From Bryobacterales bacterium (GTDB lineage Bacteria > Acidobacteriota > Terriglobia > Bryobacterales > Bryobacteraceae): a DNA stretch of 41,653 nucleotides. Each line of letters opens with the position of its first letter. Position 1 is the stretch's first letter. The translations under genes were made by a program, and so were the position numbers. The notes beneath the pieces were generated by a model. That model was given only the letters and a program-made list of their open reading frames with translations, did no database searches and had not been told where the DNA came from. The stretch lies in contig DAIDIH010000250.1 in NCBI GenBank assembly GCA_027459465.1, positions 1 to 41,653 on the forward strand. Reading direction: 5' to 3'. Below, piece by piece: positions 7,878 to 16,993 of the stretch.

Positions 7878-10094
7878 CTATTTTGCCCAGACGCCGGCGC
7901 CGAATCCCGGGCCAGTGGAGTTGAATTGGAAGAGCGTGAGTGGGACCGCGCAAGAGCCGGACTCAAAGCACGCCCCGCCGAAGTCACCGACGGTGGGCGG
8001 GAGGCGGACGTCCACCTGGTAGACATAAGGGCTGATGGGTGCGATATTGGTGACCTGCCATCCGTTGGCGTAGAAGGCCACGGCCTCGTGAACGACTGTT
8101 GGATCCGGCGCAACGCCGTTGACAAACACCGAGACGACGCTGCCGAAAGCGGCTGGGTTCGACTCCGAATTGATGGATCCGTCCGCGTTGAGCGCCAGCG
8201 CGAATCCCGCCGGGGTCTGCGGGGGAGGAGTGAAGGTTTCAGGTAGGTTCCAAAAGAGGCTGGGATTGAAGCCCGAAACTAACACGCGGGATTCGGTTGC
8301 TCCGTTGACGGTGACGCGCAGGGAATTCAGTGTGCCGGGCAGCGCGACGATCCCGGAAGGCACGGCAAAGTTGATCTGATTTGCCGATGCGTAGAGGATC
8401 GGTGCTGGGACAGAACCGACGGCGATCGAGACGCCGCCCAGCGTGTTTGCGCCGGTGGTTCCTGCGTTTACTCCCTGCGCGGGACCGAGCCCCTCGCCGA
8501 AGATGCTCAGGAGTTGGTTGACGGCGACGGGGCCCACCGGCATGAGGTCGGCCGCATCGAGGATGCAGTCGATCCGGGGAGTACCCGGGGCGGTTGCGGG
8601 CTGAGAAAAGTCGACGGCGGCGAGGTACGCGCCTGGAGAGTTTCCGACTTGTGGACTGGTCACCGTAAGAGCGCTGCCCGCCATGGCAACATCCTGCTTT
8701 TGCGTCGTAGCTGCCAGCCATAGGGTGCTTCCAGAGAGGGCGATGCCCGATGGGATGACGCTTGATCCACCAAGGAACTGTGTTCCGAGCAGGGTTCCCG
8801 CGGTTTCGTCCACCAAGGCGGCATAGGCGGACACTCCCACGGTGATGCCATTTGGCAAACACGCGGCTGGGATGTCGGAAAGGGCTGGGATGGCGCTGGA
8901 GATGACGTAGGTGGCGGGCGAATTGACCGTGCCCGCGATGCCGCCGACGGAAACGGCGCCGGTGGAGTTGGCGGCCACTCCGAAGCCTCCGACAGGAACC
9001 GAGAACAACAGCGAATTGCCGAGCGGATCCAATTTCGTAAGAAACGGGGCCGCGTCAGCTTGTCCGGTCAAGGGAGCTGAAAGGGCGGGCGCGGCGACGG
9101 TATAGGGGTAACCCTGGCGCGCGAATCCCGTGACGTAGGCGCTGCCGGCGGCGTCGACGGCCAGTCCCTGGTTGATTGTGCCGGTGGGGCCCGACAGGGA
9201 AGTCGAATAGATCAGGTTCGCTCCGGCAGGGTCGATCTTACTGATGTATTGATCGGGACCTTGACCCTGCAGCGGGCACGCGGGGTCGTAGCAAGCTCTG
9301 ACTTTCGGGAGTGTGGGTTGATAGGAGCCCGGCGTCGTAGGATAGTCGAGCAGGAGGGTGGTGCCCGCCACATAGATGTTGCCGGCGGCGTCGAGGGCAA
9401 TCGCGGTTCCGCCGATGCCCGTCGCCGAGGAGAGGACCTTTGTGCCTGTGGGATCCAATACCAGCAGATATGGGCGGCTCGAGGGATCGGGGACGCTATG
9501 CGCGCCGGGAGTTACCGGGAAGTTTGACGAACCGGCCTCGCCAGTCACGATAATCTGCCCGTTGGCGTTCACGGCAACGGCCTGGGCCATGCTCGAAGCG
9601 GGACCGCCGAGCAGATCCGAGAATACGAGGTTGCCCTCGGGGTCGAGCTTGAAGACGAAGGACTTTGGCGCATGGTACTGGTTGACTGGGGTGCCGAGGT
9701 TTCCCTCGCCGGTAACCGGAAAGTCGGGTGACGTGGTGTAACCCACGACGTAGGCGTCACCCGCAGCGTCTACCGCGATTCCGTAGGCCAGGTCACGAAG
9801 CGTGCCGCCTATGTGCCGCACGTACAGGTATTGATCGCCTTGGGGGTTTAGCTTGGCGACTAATATCTGATTGGGAAAGGAAACGGGTGAGGAGGCCACC
9901 AAGTAAATGTTCCCCGCGGGATCGGTGGCGATGGCGTTGGGTGGGTAGCCGGCGAGCAGATAGGTGGAGTCGATCAACGACGGGGCGGCGTGGGTTGCGA
10001 GCAAACCGGCGAGCACGAGAGAAGGACGAGCAAGCGCACTCGAGGAAACACGTAGATTTCTCCTTTTCGGGCGCGGTTGCCCACAGACTATCAT
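7878..10094 (-). CDS. Secreted beta-propeller (SBBP-type) protein with TIGR03437 C-terminal domain
   Basis: 738 residues, exported. After a charged N terminus and hydrophobic segment (LVLAGLLATHAAP) come six to eight repeats of the SBBP kind, each with a D-A-A-G-x-x-Y or similar motif (ATDPAGNIYLVASS, AVDAAGDAYVVGYT, ALDAAGNIYVAGTT, AVDAAGSAYVTGFA). They predict a beta-propeller over about residues 45-500. The last 220 residues (NQLLSIFGEGLGPAQG, ILYASANQINFAVPS, PAAFGSVVSVFVNGV) match the C-terminal domain expanded in Solibacter (TIGR03437). The annotated ATG lacks a ribosome site. An AGGAG with good spacing to a GTG at 10051 exists just inside, but that GTG is in another frame and gives a different hydrophobic leader; the N terminus is therefore uncertain. 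Divergent from the GH31 gene, 42 bases away. Function unknown, probably surface adhesion or binding. Confidence 0.88.
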   Translation of the reverse strand: MIVCGQPRPKRRNLRVSSSALARPSLVLAGLLATHAAPSLIDSTYLLAGYPPNAIATDPAGNIYLVASSPVSFPNQILVAKLNPQGDQYLYVRHIGGTLRDLAYGIAVDAAGDAYVVGYTTSPDFPVTGEGNLGTPVNQYHAPKSFVFKLDPEGNLVFSDLLGGPASSMAQAVAVNANGQIIVTGEAGSSNFPVTPGAHSVPDPSSRPYLLVLDPTGTKVLSSATGIGGTAIALDAAGNIYVAGTTLLLDYPTTPGSYQPTLPKVRACYDPACPLQGQGPDQYISKIDPAGANLIYSTSLSGPTGTINQGLAVDAAGSAYVTGFARQGYPYTVAAPALSAPLTGQADAAPFLTKLDPLGNSLLFSVPVGGFGVAANSTGAVSVGGIAGTVNSPATYVISSAIPALSDIPAACLPNGITVGVSAYAALVDETAGTLLGTQFLGGSSVIPSGIALSGSTLWLAATTQKQDVAMAGSALTVTSPQVGNSPGAYLAAVDFSQPATAPGTPRIDCILDAADLMPVGPVAVNQLLSIFGEGLGPAQGVNAGTTGANTLGGVSIAVGSVPAPILYASANQINFAVPSGIVALPGTLNSLRVTVNGATESRVLVSGFNPSLFWNLPETFTPPPQTPAGFALALNADGSINSESNPAAFGSVVSVFVNGVAPDPTVVHEAVAFYANGWQVTNIAPISPYVYQVDVRLPPTVGDFGGACFESGSCAVPLTLFQFNSTGPGFGAGVWAK

Positions 10095-10136
10095 GCGCGG
10101 CCGGGCCTATGCTAGTTTCTTACAGCAGCTACGGAC

Positions 10137-12455
10137 ATGAAACGCCTTCTTGTGCTTCTCCTCTCGACACCTTTGCTTGCGCAGTGGCAGCCTCCGAACC
10201 CGGTGAAGGAGGCGCGGCGGGAGCCGGAGGGGATGATGGTCCAACTCGAGCGGGGGGTGATGCGGATCTCAGTGTGCTCGGAGGCGATCGTGCATGTGGT
10301 GTATTCACCGGGGAGCACGATTCCGGAGGAGAAGCAGTTCGCCGTGGTCCGGACGAAATGGCCGCCAGCGAGGCGGATATTCACCGAGACGGCGGAGGAG
10401 GCTTCCGTTGCGACGGCGGATGTGCGGGTCACCGTGACCAAGAAGGATGGGTTTGTCAGCTTCAGCGCGGCGGCGGGCGGGCGCGAGAAGTTGATTCAGG
10501 AAGGGCCGAAGATCATGACGCCGGCGGAGGTGAACGGAGAAAAAACATATCATGCCGAGGATGTTTTTGCGATCTACGGTTCGCAGGAGTCGTTCTACGG
10601 GCTGGGACAGCATCAGGCGGGCGTGTGGGACTACCGGGGCGAGTCGGTGGATCTGTCGCAGGAGAATACGGAGATCGCGGTCCCTCTATTAGTTTCGAGC
10701 AAGGGCTACGGCATCTTCTGGAACAACCCGTCGCGGAGCCGGTTCAATAACCGGTTTGTTCACACGGTGTATCTAAGTTCGGAAGTGGCCGACACGATCG
10801 ACTATTACTTTCTCTACGGCCCGGATTTCGACCGCATCGTTGCGGGGTACCGGATGCTGACCGGGGCGGCGCCGATGTTCGGGCGGTGGGCGTATGGATA
10901 CTGGCAGAGCAAGAACCGGTATCAGACGCAGGAGGAAGTGCTCAGCATCGCGGCGAAGTACCGGGAGATGAAGATTCCCATCGACGACATCGTGCAGGAC
11001 TGGTTCTGGTGGGGGAAGACCGGCGATTTCCAATTCAACGCGAAGTACCCGGACCCGAAGGGGATGATCGACACGCTGCACCGGGAGCATTATCACTTCA
11101 TGATTTCGATCTGGCCGTTCTTCGACCCTGGATCGGATGTGTATGCGGAGATGGAGCGACGCGGGTATTTTATCGATAAGACGAAGGTGGCCGGGTTTCA
11201 TCCGCTAGGGATGGCGGTGTATGACGCGACGAACCCGGCGGCGCGGCACTATTACTGGAGCCTGGTGGACAAGGCGCTGTTCCGGATCGGCGCCGATGCC
11301 TGGTGGATGGACACGACGGAGCCGGAAACCGAGGGGCAGCAGGAGAACATTCTGCTCGGCCACAAACTCGCCATAGGGAGCGGGGACCGGTATGCGAACG
11401 TGTATCCGTTGCTGGACACGCAAGGAGTGTACCGGGGGCAGCGGACGGCGTCGAGCGACAAGCGGGTGTTCATTCTTTCGCGGTCGGCGTTTGCGGGCAG
11501 CCAGCGGAACGGGGTGACAGCGTGGTCGGGCGACGTGTTGAGCGACTGGACGGCGTACCGGCGGCAGATTCCGGCGGGGCTGAATTTTTCGCTTTCGGGA
11601 ATTCCATATTGGACGACGGACATCGGGGGGTTCTTCATCGGCAATCCGAAGGATGAGGGGTATCGCGAATTGTTCGTACGGTGGTTCGAGTATGGGACAT
11701 TTTGCCCGATCTTCCGCGTTCACGGCACGCGGACAACGAACCAGAACGAGTTGTGGAGCTATGGGGAGCGGGCGCAGGAGATTCTGACGAAGTTCGACCG
11801 GCTGCGCTACCGGCTGTTGCCGTATATCTATTCGCTGGCATGGCGGGTGACGAGCGGAAGTTACACGATCCTGCGTCCGCTGGCGATGGATTTTCGCGAG
11901 GACCGGCGGGCGCTCGAGACCGGAGATGAATTTCTGTTCGGTCCGGCGATTCTGGTGAATCCGGTGACGGAGCCTGGCGCGACGACTCGGCGTTTGTATC
12001 TGCCGCGGGCGGAGTGGGTGGATTTCTGGACCGGGCGGAGGGAAGCGGGCGGGCGAAGCATCGACGCGGCGGCTCCGCTGGACCGGATTCCTTTGTATAT
12101 ACGGGCGGGCTCGATTGTGCCGATGGGGCCGGAGGTGCAGTACGCGACGGAGAACCTGAATGCGCCGGTGGAACTGCGGGTGTATCCGGGCGCCGACGGG
12201 GAGTTCACGTTGTACGAAGACGAGAACGACGGGTATGGGTACGAACGTGGGGCTTACGCGACGGTGGAGATCAAGTGGGACGACCGGGCGAAGCGGCTGA
12301 GCTTCGGGGCGAGGCACGGGAGGTACCCGGCGATGCCTGCGGCCGAAACATTTCACGTGGTTTTTGTTCAGGACGGTCATGGGGCCGGGATCGAGCCGGC
12401 GAGCCGGCCGGACCGGACGATAACCTATAGCGGCGCGGCGGTTTCGATACCATGA
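10137..12455 (+). CDS. Glycoside hydrolase family 31 (alpha-xylosidase/alpha-glucosidase-like), secreted
   Basis: 772 residues with a signal peptide (MKRLLVLLLSTPLLAQ), so periplasmic or exported. GH31 layout: N-terminal beta-sandwich (about 20-235, with FYGLGQHQAGVWDYRG), a TIM barrel (about 240-600) and a distal beta domain ending around residue 750. The nucleophile candidate is Asp392 in WWMDTTEPE and the acid/base candidate Asp466 in AWSGDVLSDW. FILSRSAFAGSQRNG and PYWTTDIGGF are other family signatures. The WMDxTEPE form is closer to XylS-type alpha-xylosidases than to YicI, suggesting release of alpha-linked xylose or glucose from plant oligosaccharides such as xyloglucan; substrate choice is inference. 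The gene is on its own, followed 22 bases later by the OmpA-like gene. Confidence 0.92.
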   Translation: MKRLLVLLLSTPLLAQWQPPNPVKEARREPEGMMVQLERGVMRISVCSEAIVHVVYSPGSTIPEEKQFAVVRTKWPPARRIFTETAEEASVATADVRVTVTKKDGFVSFSAAAGGREKLIQEGPKIMTPAEVNGEKTYHAEDVFAIYGSQESFYGLGQHQAGVWDYRGESVDLSQENTEIAVPLLVSSKGYGIFWNNPSRSRFNNRFVHTVYLSSEVADTIDYYFLYGPDFDRIVAGYRMLTGAAPMFGRWAYGYWQSKNRYQTQEEVLSIAAKYREMKIPIDDIVQDWFWWGKTGDFQFNAKYPDPKGMIDTLHREHYHFMISIWPFFDPGSDVYAEMERRGYFIDKTKVAGFHPLGMAVYDATNPAARHYYWSLVDKALFRIGADAWWMDTTEPETEGQQENILLGHKLAIGSGDRYANVYPLLDTQGVYRGQRTASSDKRVFILSRSAFAGSQRNGVTAWSGDVLSDWTAYRRQIPAGLNFSLSGIPYWTTDIGGFFIGNPKDEGYRELFVRWFEYGTFCPIFRVHGTRTTNQNELWSYGERAQEILTKFDRLRYRLLPYIYSLAWRVTSGSYTILRPLAMDFREDRRALETGDEFLFGPAILVNPVTEPGATTRRLYLPRAEWVDFWTGRREAGGRSIDAAAPLDRIPLYIRAGSIVPMGPEVQYATENLNAPVELRVYPGADGEFTLYEDENDGYGYERGAYATVEIKWDDRAKRLSFGARHGRYPAMPAAETFHVVFVQDGHGAGIEPASRPDRTITYSGAAVSIP

Positions 12456-12477
12456 CAATCGGAGGAGTTTGAAAACG

Positions 12478-14058
12478 ATGGATCGAAAGCTTGCGCTGTT
12501 TGTGATCGGGCTGACCGCGCCGGTGGTTTTTGCCCAGGAGCAGCCGCCTCCGATGTTTAGTGCGAACTCGGTGGCGAAATCCACCAAAGCGATCAACTAC
12601 CGCCATCGAAGCGGCGCCACGATGATCAACTTCGTGGGGACGGCGGTGATGCCGAAGGCGTCGGGCACGGCGAAGGTGGAGAGCAAGCAGGGCGCGATCA
12701 GCATCGAGGCGAACTTCCGCAATATCGGTGCGCCGAGCCAGTTTGGGGCCGAGTATCTGACTTATGTGCTGTGGGCGATTTCGCCGGAAGGGCGGCCGAA
12801 GAACCTGGGCGAGTTGCTGCTGGACGGGGGCAAGAGCAGCCTGAAGGTGACGACGGACCTGCAGGTGTTCGCGCTGATTGTTACGGCCGAGCCGTATTTC
12901 GCGGTGAGCGAACCGAGCGACGTGATCATCATGGAAAACGAGGTGCGGCCGGACACGGTGGGCAAGATTGAGACCGTGGACGCGCACTATGAGTTGCTGA
13001 AGCGCGGGCAGTATCAGAAGCTGGCGAATGTGCTGCAGTTGACGCCGGACCCGAAGATTCCGGTGGAGATTTACGAAGCGCGGAATGCGGTGAACATCGC
13101 GCAATCGTCGGGAGCGGACAAGGACGCTCCGGACACGTTTGCGAAGGCGAAGCAGGACTTGCAGCAGGCCGAGGATTATCTGAAGCGGAAGCAGCGCAAG
13201 CCGGCGATCATGATTGCGCGGGAGGCGGCGCAGACGGCGGAGGACTCGCGCGCGATCGCGGTGAAGCGGCAGGAGGAGCAGCGGCAGGAAGCGATCCAGG
13301 CGGCCGAGCAGGCGGCGAAGGAGAAGGCGGCGGCCGAGTCGGCGGCGCGGGCGAAAGCGGACGCCGAGCGCAAGGCGGCCGAGGCGCAGCGAGCGCAGGC
13401 GGAGGCGGCGCAGCAGAAGGCCGAGATGGAGAAGATGCAGGCCCAACTTGCGGCCGCGAAGGCCGACGCGGAGAAGGCGCGGGCCGATGCCGCGCGAGCC
13501 GAAGCCGCGGCCGAAGCCCAGCGCGCGCAACAGGCAGCCGCCCAGGCGGAGAGGCAGGCACAGCAGGCGGAGATGGAAAAGCAGCAGCTTCGCGCGCAGC
13601 TTCTGGCGCAGTTGAACGCGGTGCTGGCGACGAGGGACACCGACCGCGGGCTGGTGGTGACGATGGCCGATGTGCTGTTCGATTCGGGCAAGTACACGCT
13701 GAAACCGGACACGCAGTTGAAGCTGGCGCGGCTGGCGGGCATTATTTTGGCGCATCCGGGGCTGAAACTGACCGCGGAGGGATACACGGACTCAACCGGG
13801 AGCGCGGCGTTCAACCAGAAGCTATCGGAGAAGCGGGCCGATTCCGTGGTGGAGTTTTTGCACGACCAGGGGATTTCGACGGACAATTTGAGTTCGATGG
13901 GCTATGGCGACGCGAGGCCGATCGCTTCAAACGACACCGCGGCGGGACGAAAGCAGAACCGGCGGGTGGAGTTGATCGTGTCGGGAGAAGCGATCGGCAC
14001 CAAGATCGGCGCGACTGCTGCCGAGCCCGCGCCGGCGGCGCCACAGACCCAGCAATGA
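12478..14058 (+). CDS. OmpA family peptidoglycan-associated protein with long coiled coil
   Basis: 526 residues, start ATG at 12478 with GGAGGAG ten bases upstream (the earlier TTG at 12469 abuts that site and is rejected). Signal peptide ends near FAQEQ. Residues about 20-180 form a globular periplasmic part with a beta pattern. Residues about 210-380 are an Ala/Glu/Lys/Gln-rich heptad-like coiled coil (AAEAQRAQQAAAQAERQAQQ). The C terminus is an OmpA domain: DVLFDSGKYTLKPDTQLKLA, LKLTAEGYTDSTGSAAFNQK, LSEKRADSVVEFL and NRRVELIV. This domain binds diaminopimelate of peptidoglycan through the conserved Asp and Arg in those motifs. It probably tethers the envelope or a complex to the wall. Its stop overlaps the GNAT start by four bases. 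Confidence 0.9.
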   Translation: MDRKLALFVIGLTAPVVFAQEQPPPMFSANSVAKSTKAINYRHRSGATMINFVGTAVMPKASGTAKVESKQGAISIEANFRNIGAPSQFGAEYLTYVLWAISPEGRPKNLGELLLDGGKSSLKVTTDLQVFALIVTAEPYFAVSEPSDVIIMENEVRPDTVGKIETVDAHYELLKRGQYQKLANVLQLTPDPKIPVEIYEARNAVNIAQSSGADKDAPDTFAKAKQDLQQAEDYLKRKQRKPAIMIAREAAQTAEDSRAIAVKRQEEQRQEAIQAAEQAAKEKAAAESAARAKADAERKAAEAQRAQAEAAQQKAEMEKMQAQLAAAKADAEKARADAARAEAAAEAQRAQQAAAQAERQAQQAEMEKQQLRAQLLAQLNAVLATRDTDRGLVVTMADVLFDSGKYTLKPDTQLKLARLAGIILAHPGLKLTAEGYTDSTGSAAFNQKLSEKRADSVVEFLHDQGISTDNLSSMGYGDARPIASNDTAAGRKQNRRVELIVSGEAIGTKIGATAAEPAPAAPQTQQ

Positions 14059-14642
14059 TGGAGATTCAACCGGTGACGCTGGCAGGGCGTTCGGTACGGC
14101 TGGAGCCTCTTTCGCGAGTCCATTTACCGGGCCTGCTGCGGCACGGCTTGGATCCGGATCTGTGGACGTGGATGAGCGTGCGCGTGAATGACGAGGCCGG
14201 CATGGTGCGATACATTGACGACGCGCTCGACGAGCAACAGCGGGGCGTTTCGCTGCCGTTTGCGACCGTGGATGCGCGGACGGGCGAAGTGGCCGGCTCG
14301 ACAAGATATCTGAATATCGAACGGAAGCAGAGGCGGGTGGAGATCGGGTCGACGTGGGTGATGCGGCCGTGGCAGCGGAGCGCGGTGAACACGGAGGCGA
14401 AGTACCTGATGCTGCGGCACGCCTTCGAGCAGTGGTGCTGTTTGCGGGTGGAACTGAAGACGGATGTGGGCAACGTGCGGTCGCGGACGGCGATCCAGCG
14501 GATTGGGGCGCGGGAGGAAGGGATTTTTCGCAGCCACATGATGATGCAGGGCGGCAGAGTGCGGGACACGGCGTACTACAGCATCACGTATAAGGAGTGG
14601 CCGGAGGTGAAGCGGCGCCTGCTCGAGAGAATGGCGGCATGA
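14055..14642 (+). CDS. GNAT family N-acetyltransferase (RimJ/RimL-like)
   Basis: 195 residues. The RimJ/RimL-type GNAT pattern is clear: GRSVRLEPLSRVHLPGLLRH at the start, then beta-strand AGSTRYLNIERKQRRVEIGS leading to the acetyl-CoA loop region around VMRPWQRSAVNTEAKYLMLR (degenerate Q/R-x-x-G/A), and LKTDVGNVRSRTAIQRIGAREEG, the usual substrate-pairing strand and helix. It would transfer acetyl from acetyl-CoA to an amine, such as an N-terminal residue or a small molecule. The start is ATG at 14055 overlapping the OmpA stop (ATGA), and its own stop overlaps the next gene (ATGA at 14639). This coupling to a deacetylase-like gene suggests a shared process. Substrate unknown. Confidence 0.9.
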   Translation: MMEIQPVTLAGRSVRLEPLSRVHLPGLLRHGLDPDLWTWMSVRVNDEAGMVRYIDDALDEQQRGVSLPFATVDARTGEVAGSTRYLNIERKQRRVEIGSTWVMRPWQRSAVNTEAKYLMLRHAFEQWCCLRVELKTDVGNVRSRTAIQRIGAREEGIFRSHMMMQGGRVRDTAYYSITYKEWPEVKRRLLERMAA

Positions 14643-15580
14643 GCAGGGGCACAGCGTGGCTCGCTTCGCCGGTTTCCCGCGAGCACGATACGGGGCCGGG
14701 GCATCCGGAGCAGCCCGCGCGATTCGATGCGGCGCTACGGGGTCTGGCCGGACGGCCGCTTAGCCCGTTTGACGGGCGCAGGGCCACGGAAGAGGACTTG
14801 CTGTTGTGCCACGGGCGCGAGTATCTGCGGACCGTGGAACGGGATGTGGCGTCGGGCCGGGAGATGCTGGCGACCGGCGATACGCAGATCTGCCCGCGGT
14901 CGCTCGATGTGGCGCGGGCGGCGGTGGGCACGGTGTTCGAGGCGGTGGACCGGGTTGCGGGCGGGGCGGCGAAGAACGCGTTCGCGATTGTGCGGCCTCC
15001 GGGGCATCACGCGACTTCAGATCGGGGCATGGGCTTTTGCCTGTTCAACAACGTGGCGCTGGCCGCGCGATATGCGCAGAAGCGGCACGGCGTGGGGCGG
15101 GTGCTGATCGCCGATTGGGATGTACACCACGGAAACGGCACGCAGGAGATCTTTTATTCCGACGCTTCAGTGCTTTTCTTCAGCACGCATCAGCATCCGT
15201 GGTATCCCGGCACGGGCGATGCGAATGAGACGGGGGAAGGCGCCGCGCAGGGGACGATCATTAACTGCCCGCTGCCCGCCGGTTCCGGACGGCAGCAGAT
15301 TCTGGGGGCGTTCGAGCATCTGCTGTTGCCCGCGGTGGAGCATTTCCAGCCGGAGTTTGTCTTTGTCTCGGCCGGCTTCGACTCGAGGCTGGGCGATCCG
15401 TTGGGGCGGTTCCGGCTGACGGACCACGATTTCGCCGACCTGACGCGCCTGATGGCGGAGATGGCGGACCGGTATGCGCACGGCCGTCTGGTGAGCGTGC
15501 TCGAAGGGGGCTATGACCTGGGCGGGCTTGAAGCCGCGGTGGGAGCGCATGCGGCGGAACTGGAGCGGGCGGCGCGGTAG
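14639..15580 (+). CDS. Histone deacetylase-like (arginase-fold) deacetylase
   Basis: 313 residues from the ATG at 14639 (overlap ATGA with GNAT); the longer open frame adds 14 residues inside that gene. Class II-like bacterial deacetylase motifs are all present: HPEQPARF near the start, RPPGHHATSDRGMGFCLFNN with the catalytic His pair, ADWDVHHGNGTQEIFYSD with the zinc Asp and His, LFFSTHQHPWYPGTG, and VSAGFDSRLGDPLGRFRL with the second zinc Asp, then SVLEGGYDLGGLEAAV. It hydrolyses acetyl groups from amines with zinc; bacterial members act on acetylpolyamines, acetoin-related compounds or acetyl-lysines. The pairing with an acetyltransferase gene suggests opposite reactions on one target, but that is inference. 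Confidence 0.95.
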   Translation: MSRGTAWLASPVSREHDTGPGHPEQPARFDAALRGLAGRPLSPFDGRRATEEDLLLCHGREYLRTVERDVASGREMLATGDTQICPRSLDVARAAVGTVFEAVDRVAGGAAKNAFAIVRPPGHHATSDRGMGFCLFNNVALAARYAQKRHGVGRVLIADWDVHHGNGTQEIFYSDASVLFFSTHQHPWYPGTGDANETGEGAAQGTIINCPLPAGSGRQQILGAFEHLLLPAVEHFQPEFVFVSAGFDSRLGDPLGRFRLTDHDFADLTRLMAEMADRYAHGRLVSVLEGGYDLGGLEAAVGAHAAELERAAR

Positions 15581-15625
15581 GGCCGTTGGGCGACGGGGCT
15601 GCGCGGGGAATTCCCGGCTCCGTTC

Positions 15626-15655
15626 TTGCCTCTTTCGGGCGGTTTAGGGCATAGT
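15626..15655 (+). promoter_or_regulatory. Candidate sigma-70 promoter before the MgtE-N/CBS gene
   Basis: TTGCCT at 15626-15631 and CATAGT at 15650-15655 are each four-of-six matches to the -35 and -10 consensus, with an 18-base spacer. They lie in the 159-base gap between the deacetylase and the MgtE-N/CBS gene, about 85 bases before the chosen ATG. The match is modest. Confidence 0.3.
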
Positions 15656-15739
15656 TAAAGAACCCGGCGGAGAGATGGGCGCGGAGGGAACATCGGCTGC
15701 TTCTGCGTGCAGAAATTCGATGGCACCGGGTGGGTTGCG

Positions 15740-16978
15740 ATGGCGGAGATCTTGTACCTTACCGAACTATACGGCCTCCCTGTCTTCGATCTGAAGGGCA
15801 AGCGGATCGGCGTCGTTCGCGACGCCGCTCTGGTGCCGCTGGTGGACGCGGCCCGCGTGGACCGGTACCTGGTGGGCGGAGGCTGGGCGTGGCTTACAGT
15901 ACGCTACGACCAGGTGCACTCGATAACGCTCGACGGGATTTCGCTCAAGGACGAGCAGCTTACGCCGTATCATTCCGACGAATACATGCTGCGTCTGATG
16001 CGCGACCTGCTGGACCAGCAGATCATCGACGCGCATGGGCGGAAGGTGGTCCGGGTCACCGACGTCACCTTTGAGATTGTGGAGCGCGAGGACCGCGCCG
16101 AGTTGAAGATTCTCGAGGTGGATATCGGGGTCCGGAGCGTGTACCGGCGCCTGATGCGCGGGGTTCTGCCTCGACGCTGGATTCGGAAGACGCAGACGCA
16201 CATCGCGCCGCATTCGATCCCGTGGGAGTTCTGCAACATTCTCGAGGCGGACCCGCAGAGGCGGCTGCGGCTGAACATCAGCAACAAACTGCTCGAGAAG
16301 ATGCATCCGGCGGATTTGGCCGATATTGTCGAGGATCTCACGCCGGAGGACCGCGAGGCGATTTTCGAGACGATCAACAGCGAAGTGGCGGCGGAGACGC
16401 TATCGGAAATCGATCCGGATATTCAGGCGAGTATTGTGGAATCGCTGGAGACCGAGAAAGCGGCGGAGATTATCGAGGAGATGGCGCCGCACGAGGCGGC
16501 GGATGTGCTGAGCGAACTCGGGGAAGAGACCTCGGAAGAGATTCTGGAGGAGTTGGCGCATGAGCCGAAGGCGGAGTTGCGGGAGTTGCTGGAGTTCGAC
16601 GAGGATTCGGCGGGCGGCTTGATGAGCCGGGACTTCATCGCGGTAAGTTCGGGGGCTTCGGTGGCGGCGGCGCTGGCGGCGCTACACACGCGGGAGGAGT
16701 TGCCGGAGACTTTGAACACGATATTCCTCGTGGAGGAGGACGGGCGGCTGACGGGAGCGGTTCCGATGTCGCGTTTGCTGGCCGCGCCCGCGCATGCGCC
16801 GCTGAGGGACCTGGCGCTCGATCGCCTTCTCAGCGTTCATGAAGAGGAAACGCAGGACCGGATCGTGGAACTCTTCGACAAGTACAATCTGCTGACGCTT
16901 CCCGTTGTCGACGACCACGGAAAGCTGTCCGGCGCAATCACTGCCGACGAAATCATTACCGTACTGAGGCAAAAATGA
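15740..16978 (+). CDS. PRC-barrel/MgtE N-domain/CBS protein without membrane part
   Basis: 412 residues from the ATG at 15740 (MAEILYL); an upstream GTG at 15707 would add 11 residues and cannot be excluded, as neither has a strong ribosome site. Residues about 1-145 contain two PRC-barrel-like beta units (LPVFDLKGKRIGVVRD; DAHGRKVVRVTDV). Residues about 180-285 are an MgtE intracellular N domain, a superhelix of short acidic helices (LLEKMHPADLADIVEDLTPE, EMAPHEAADVLSELGEE). Residues about 290-412 hold a CBS pair (SAGGLMSRDFIAVSSGA; LLTLPVVDDHGKLSGAI). In MgtE these two domains sense magnesium and gate the channel, but here the membrane channel is missing. The gene is 15 bases ahead of the NRAMP-type transporter, so it probably acts as that transporter's cytosolic sensor. 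Confidence 0.88.
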   Translation: MAEILYLTELYGLPVFDLKGKRIGVVRDAALVPLVDAARVDRYLVGGGWAWLTVRYDQVHSITLDGISLKDEQLTPYHSDEYMLRLMRDLLDQQIIDAHGRKVVRVTDVTFEIVEREDRAELKILEVDIGVRSVYRRLMRGVLPRRWIRKTQTHIAPHSIPWEFCNILEADPQRRLRLNISNKLLEKMHPADLADIVEDLTPEDREAIFETINSEVAAETLSEIDPDIQASIVESLETEKAAEIIEEMAPHEAADVLSELGEETSEEILEELAHEPKAELRELLEFDEDSAGGLMSRDFIAVSSGASVAAALAALHTREELPETLNTIFLVEEDGRLTGAVPMSRLLAAPAHAPLRDLALDRLLSVHEEETQDRIVELFDKYNLLTLPVVDDHGKLSGAITADEIITVLRQK

Positions 16979-16993
16979 AGGACGACCCTGGCC

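Noticed and set aside
11205..12596. A 463-residue minus-strand frame opposite GH31
   Set aside because: Low-complexity Arg/Pro-rich translation over a well-supported GH31 gene; a shadow of the third-base GC bias.
12271..13755. A 494-residue Arg/Leu-rich frame on the minus strand
   Set aside because: It is opposite the Ala/Glu/Lys-rich coiled coil of the OmpA-like gene; the high GC content leaves the reverse frame open. No ribosome site and no sensible protein.
15722..15741. A second sigma-54-like site (TGGCAC ... TTGC)
   Set aside because: The GG to GC spacing is 13 bases, three too many for an RpoN promoter.
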